Positions 61,129 to 62,946 of a DNA stretch of 62,946 nucleotides are shown piece after piece. Every line of letters starts with the position of its first letter. Within the stretch, counting starts at the first letter, position 1. A program made the translations under genes and the position numbers. This stretch comes from Pusillimonas caeni (GTDB lineage: Bacteria; Pseudomonadota; Gammaproteobacteria; Burkholderiales; Burkholderiaceae_B): positions 1 through 62,946 of the forward strand of contig NZ_PDUW01000014.1 of assembly GCF_003545815.1 (NCBI RefSeq), written 5' to 3'. The notes beneath the pieces were generated by a model, which was given only the letters and a program-made list of their open reading frames with translations, was not told the DNA's origin and made no database searches.

Positions 61129-62343
61129 ATGCTTATCAAGAACAAGCTCGCCGCCCGCGCGGCCTACCCCGACGACTTGCGCGCCATCATGAACCTGCAG
61201 CGCGCGGAAGAGTCGCGCGAGTGGCTCTCGCACTGGCGCATGCTCAGCCCCGAGCCCACGCCGCTGGTCTCCCTGCCGGGCGTGGCCAGGACGCTGCGGC
61301 TGGGCAGCGTCCTGCTCAAGGACGAATCGAAACGCTCGCCCCTGGGCAGCTTCAAGGCGCTGGGCGCCTCGATCGCCCTGGTGCGCCTCATCCTGCGCCA
61401 CTTTCCTTCGGCGGGTTATACGGCGCAATCGCTTTTCGCCGGCGAACACGCCCAGGCGCTGAAAGACTTCACCGTGGTCAGCGCCACCGCCGGCAACCAC
61501 GGCTGCTCGCTGGCCGCGGCGGCGCGCGACATCGGCTGCCGCTGCGTGATCGTCCTGAGCGAACAGGTCAATCCCGACCGCGAAAAAGCCATCGCCTCGC
61601 ACGGCGCCGAGATCGTGCGGGTCAAGGGCGACTACGATGACTCTGTGGAACACGCCGAATCGCTGGCCAAGTCCGAGGGCTGGCTGGTCGTGTCGGACAC
61701 CTCGTACGACGGCTACGAAGAAATCCCCCGCGACGTGATGCAGGGCTATGCCACCATCCCGGCCGAAGCCATCGGCCAGTCGAACGCCTCGAACGACGCC
61801 GAGCCGCCCTATACGCACGTATTCCTGCAGGGCGGGGTCGGCGGCATGGCCGCCGGCCTGGCGGCCTACTTCTGGGAGCGCTATGGCGCCAGGCGGCCCA
61901 CGCTGATCGTGGTCGAGCCCGAGCAGGCCGACTGCCTGTATCAAAGCGCGCTGGCGGGCCATGCCGCCAGCGCGACGGGCAGCATCGACTCCGTCATGGC
62001 GGGCCTGGCCTGCGGCGAAACCTCGCCGCTGGCCTGGCGCTTCCTGCAGCCCTCGGCCGATTTCTTCATGACGATTTCGGACGCCAGCGCGATCAGCGCC
62101 ATGAAGACGCTGGCCTACGGAGAGTACGGCGACACGCCCGTGGTCAGCGGCGGCTCGGGCGCGGCCGGTCTGGCGTCATTGATCGAACTGGCCAACGATG
62201 CGGGCTCGCGCGAGGATGTGGGCCTGGATGAGAGCTCGAAGGTGCTTCTGATCAACACCGAAGGCGCCACCGCTCCCACCGACTATTTGGCCCAGGTGGG
62301 CAAGACCGCCGACGAAATACTGAAGACGGCGGCCGAAGCCTGA
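61129..62343 (+). CDS. Diaminopropionate ammonia-lyase-like PLP enzyme
   Basis: A 404-residue fold-type II PLP enzyme of the DpaL/YgeX family, with PLP Lys76 in SPLGSFKALGA, the PLP-phosphate loop GGVGGMAAGLA, PEQADC and the SGGSGAAGLASL segment. Canonical DpaL has TDGNHG, whose Asp helps eliminate both D- and L-diaminopropionate. Here it is TAGNHG (Ala121), so substrate or stereo-range may differ. Probably the last gene of the pxpA-F420 operon (70-base gap). Start at the ATG with an AGGAG site (61129) rather than the earlier in-frame start at 61060. Its role could be release of ammonia from an amino-acid intermediate. Confidence 0.88.
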   Translation: MLIKNKLAARAAYPDDLRAIMNLQRAEESREWLSHWRMLSPEPTPLVSLPGVARTLRLGSVLLKDESKRSPLGSFKALGASIALVRLILRHFPSAGYTAQSLFAGEHAQALKDFTVVSATAGNHGCSLAAAARDIGCRCVIVLSEQVNPDREKAIASHGAEIVRVKGDYDDSVEHAESLAKSEGWLVVSDTSYDGYEEIPRDVMQGYATIPAEAIGQSNASNDAEPPYTHVFLQGGVGGMAAGLAAYFWERYGARRPTLIVVEPEQADCLYQSALAGHAASATGSIDSVMAGLACGETSPLAWRFLQPSADFFMTISDASAISAMKTLAYGEYGDTPVVSGGSGAAGLASLIELANDAGSREDVGLDESSKVLLINTEGATAPTDYLAQVGKTADEILKTAAEA

Positions 62344-62467
62344 GTGCCGGCGACAGTTGAAACGGGGCCGCGCCATGAAGGTGCGCCCCTATTCGAAACC
62401 GCTTCGACTGCAGAACACGTTGCGTAGTTATGCCCTGCCTGGAGTCTGTGTTCTTAAGCGCCGCCGC

Positions 62468-62542
62468 GGGCGATGCCATCAGGCCGGGCGGTCGGGCGGT
62501 CCGAGGCAGCGCCCTCCAACGCCCGGCCTGATGGCATCGCCC
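62468..62542 (+). repeat. Hairpin A: 23-bp perfect stem, 29-nt conserved loop
   Basis: Arms 62468-62490 and 62520-62542 are exact reverse complements (23 bp). The loop 62491-62519 starts GTCGGGCGGTCCGAGG and ends CCTCCAA. The same 29-nt loop occurs reverse-complemented in hairpin B, whose stem sequence is unrelated apart from the closing GGCG/CGCC. Confidence 0.85.
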
Positions 62543-62641
62543 ACGACGGCTTGCAGTGGCGGCTTGCCACGACCGCAGAAGAACGCCAGGGTGCACGCAA
62601 GAACACCGGCGTGTACAAGTTGCCCAGACCCGAGCCGCTGG

Positions 62642-62718
62642 AGGCGGGTGCACTTGGGCCAGGCGTTGGAGGGCGCTGCCTCGGACCGCCCGACCGCCTG
62701 GCCCAAGTGCACCCGCCT
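62642..62718 (-). repeat. Hairpin B: 24-bp perfect stem, same 29-nt loop inverted
   Basis: Arms 62642-62665 and 62695-62718 are exact reverse complements (24 bp). The loop 62666-62694 is the exact reverse complement of the loop of hairpin A. The stem (GGGTGCACTTGGGCC region) is different from that of hairpin A. Confidence 0.85.
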
Positions 62719-62946
62719 TCAGCGGCGCTCAAGAATCTATGGTCAGCCCGCATTTTGCAAGCGTGACGGTGTTGACGTAAATTAGGCTTGCTTGAATCTA
62801 TCCGGAGTCCAGTTGGGGATCCATCCCCGCTCCATGATGAGAGCCGCGCCGGGCAAGCCTAAGAACTCAATCAGCGTCGATGCGCTTTTCTTAAGCTCAG
62901 GTTTCCTGCCCGGCCGTTGAGCCGTTTATGTCTTCACGTATCTCGC

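Larger units (their letters stand above)
62451..62735. repeat. Composite inverted-repeat element bounded by 14-bp ends
   Basis: TTCTTAAGCGCCGC (62451-62464) and GCGGCGCTCAAGAA (62722-62735) are reverse complements with one mismatch. Inside lie two long hairpins (62468-62542 and 62642-62718) in mirror orientation, separated by a 99-base spacer. The layout resembles a MITE- or BIME-like mosaic element. No transposase gene is inside it. Confidence 0.7.
62344..62946. other. Non-coding right edge with composite palindromic element and ORF remnants
   Basis: No confident gene is present. Bases 62451-62735 form a composite inverted-repeat element (separate entries). Beyond it, the minus strand holds an open stretch 62782-62925 ending ...MERGWIPNWTPDRFKQA with no convincing start or ribosome site. 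A minus-strand frame running off the window ends REDINGSTAGQET at a TGA (62899-62897) and could be the C-terminus of a gene outside. Neither has a recognisable family. Confidence 0.6.

Noticed and set aside
62468-62718. CRISPR array or integron attC sites
   Set aside because: There are only two units, they are inverted rather than direct, and no spacers are present. The attC core (GTTRRRY with bulged bases) is absent and the stems are perfect.
62357-62785. Protein-coding gene in the right-edge repeat region
   Set aside because: Open frames exist in several phases on both strands, but they run across the perfect hairpins, overlap one another and show no family or ribosome binding site. They reflect repeat composition.

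Overview
The window is high-GC, densely packed DNA that reads as the chromosome of an aromatic-degrading betaproteobacterium, most likely Alcaligenaceae (Bordetella/Achromobacter/Pusillimonas relatives). The basis is the gene set (pca/pob genes, many Liv-type ABC transporters, solitary solute-binding proteins), the sigma70-type signals and the codon use. No rRNA, tRNA, CRISPR array or prophage was seen. The genus is an inference.

Left part (1-12.3 kb): the edge of an IS110-type transposase, two tandem solute-binding proteins, pcaQ divergent from pcaHG (protocatechuate 3,4-dioxygenase), a small XRE regulator with a clear promoter, the carboxynorspermidine/carboxyspermidine polyamine pair, two lipoproteins, and an IclR regulator divergent from pcaIJ.

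12.3-22.9 kb: a twelve-gene minus-strand operon (livKHMGF, two gentisate-dioxygenase-like bicupins, a RidA-like protein, a Rieske oxygenase alpha/beta pair, a GlcG/HbpS protein and an HpcH/HpaI aldolase) with a divergent MarR regulator. It should import and break down a hydroxylated or amino-substituted aromatic acid. 23.4-32 kb holds a LysR-controlled FAD phenol-type hydroxylase, another solitary binding protein, pobR/pobA, a CorA transporter and meso-diaminopimelate dehydrogenase.

32-62.3 kb is the unusual part: a contiguous island that appears to be built around coenzyme F420. The plus-strand operon runs pxpA, NADPH:F420 reductase, cofE, cofD, cofC, fbiC (fused CofG/CofH), a stand-alone FbiB-C-terminal-like dehydro-F420 reductase and a diaminopropionate-ammonia-lyase-like enzyme. 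The facing minus-strand units encode pxpBC, a GntR/UTRA regulator, a molybdenum hydroxylase whose FeS subunit is fused to a CoxG domain, a complete Liv transporter, and an operon of a GctAB-like CoA-transferase, an LLM (F420-type) oxidoreductase, a biotin-dependent acyl-CoA carboxylase pair and a proton-translocating transhydrogenase PntAA-AB-B. I infer a pathway for a (probably N-heterocyclic) substrate: uptake, Mo-dependent ring hydroxylation, F420H2-dependent ring reduction driven by PntAB -> NADPH -> F420H2, ATP-dependent lactam opening by PxpABC, CoA activation and carboxylation. The substrate is not determined by the sequence.

The right edge (62.34-62.95 kb) carries no confident gene. 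It contains a striking composite palindromic element: two hairpins with different perfect 23-24 bp stems but the same 29-nt loop in opposite orientation, bracketed by an outer inverted repeat.
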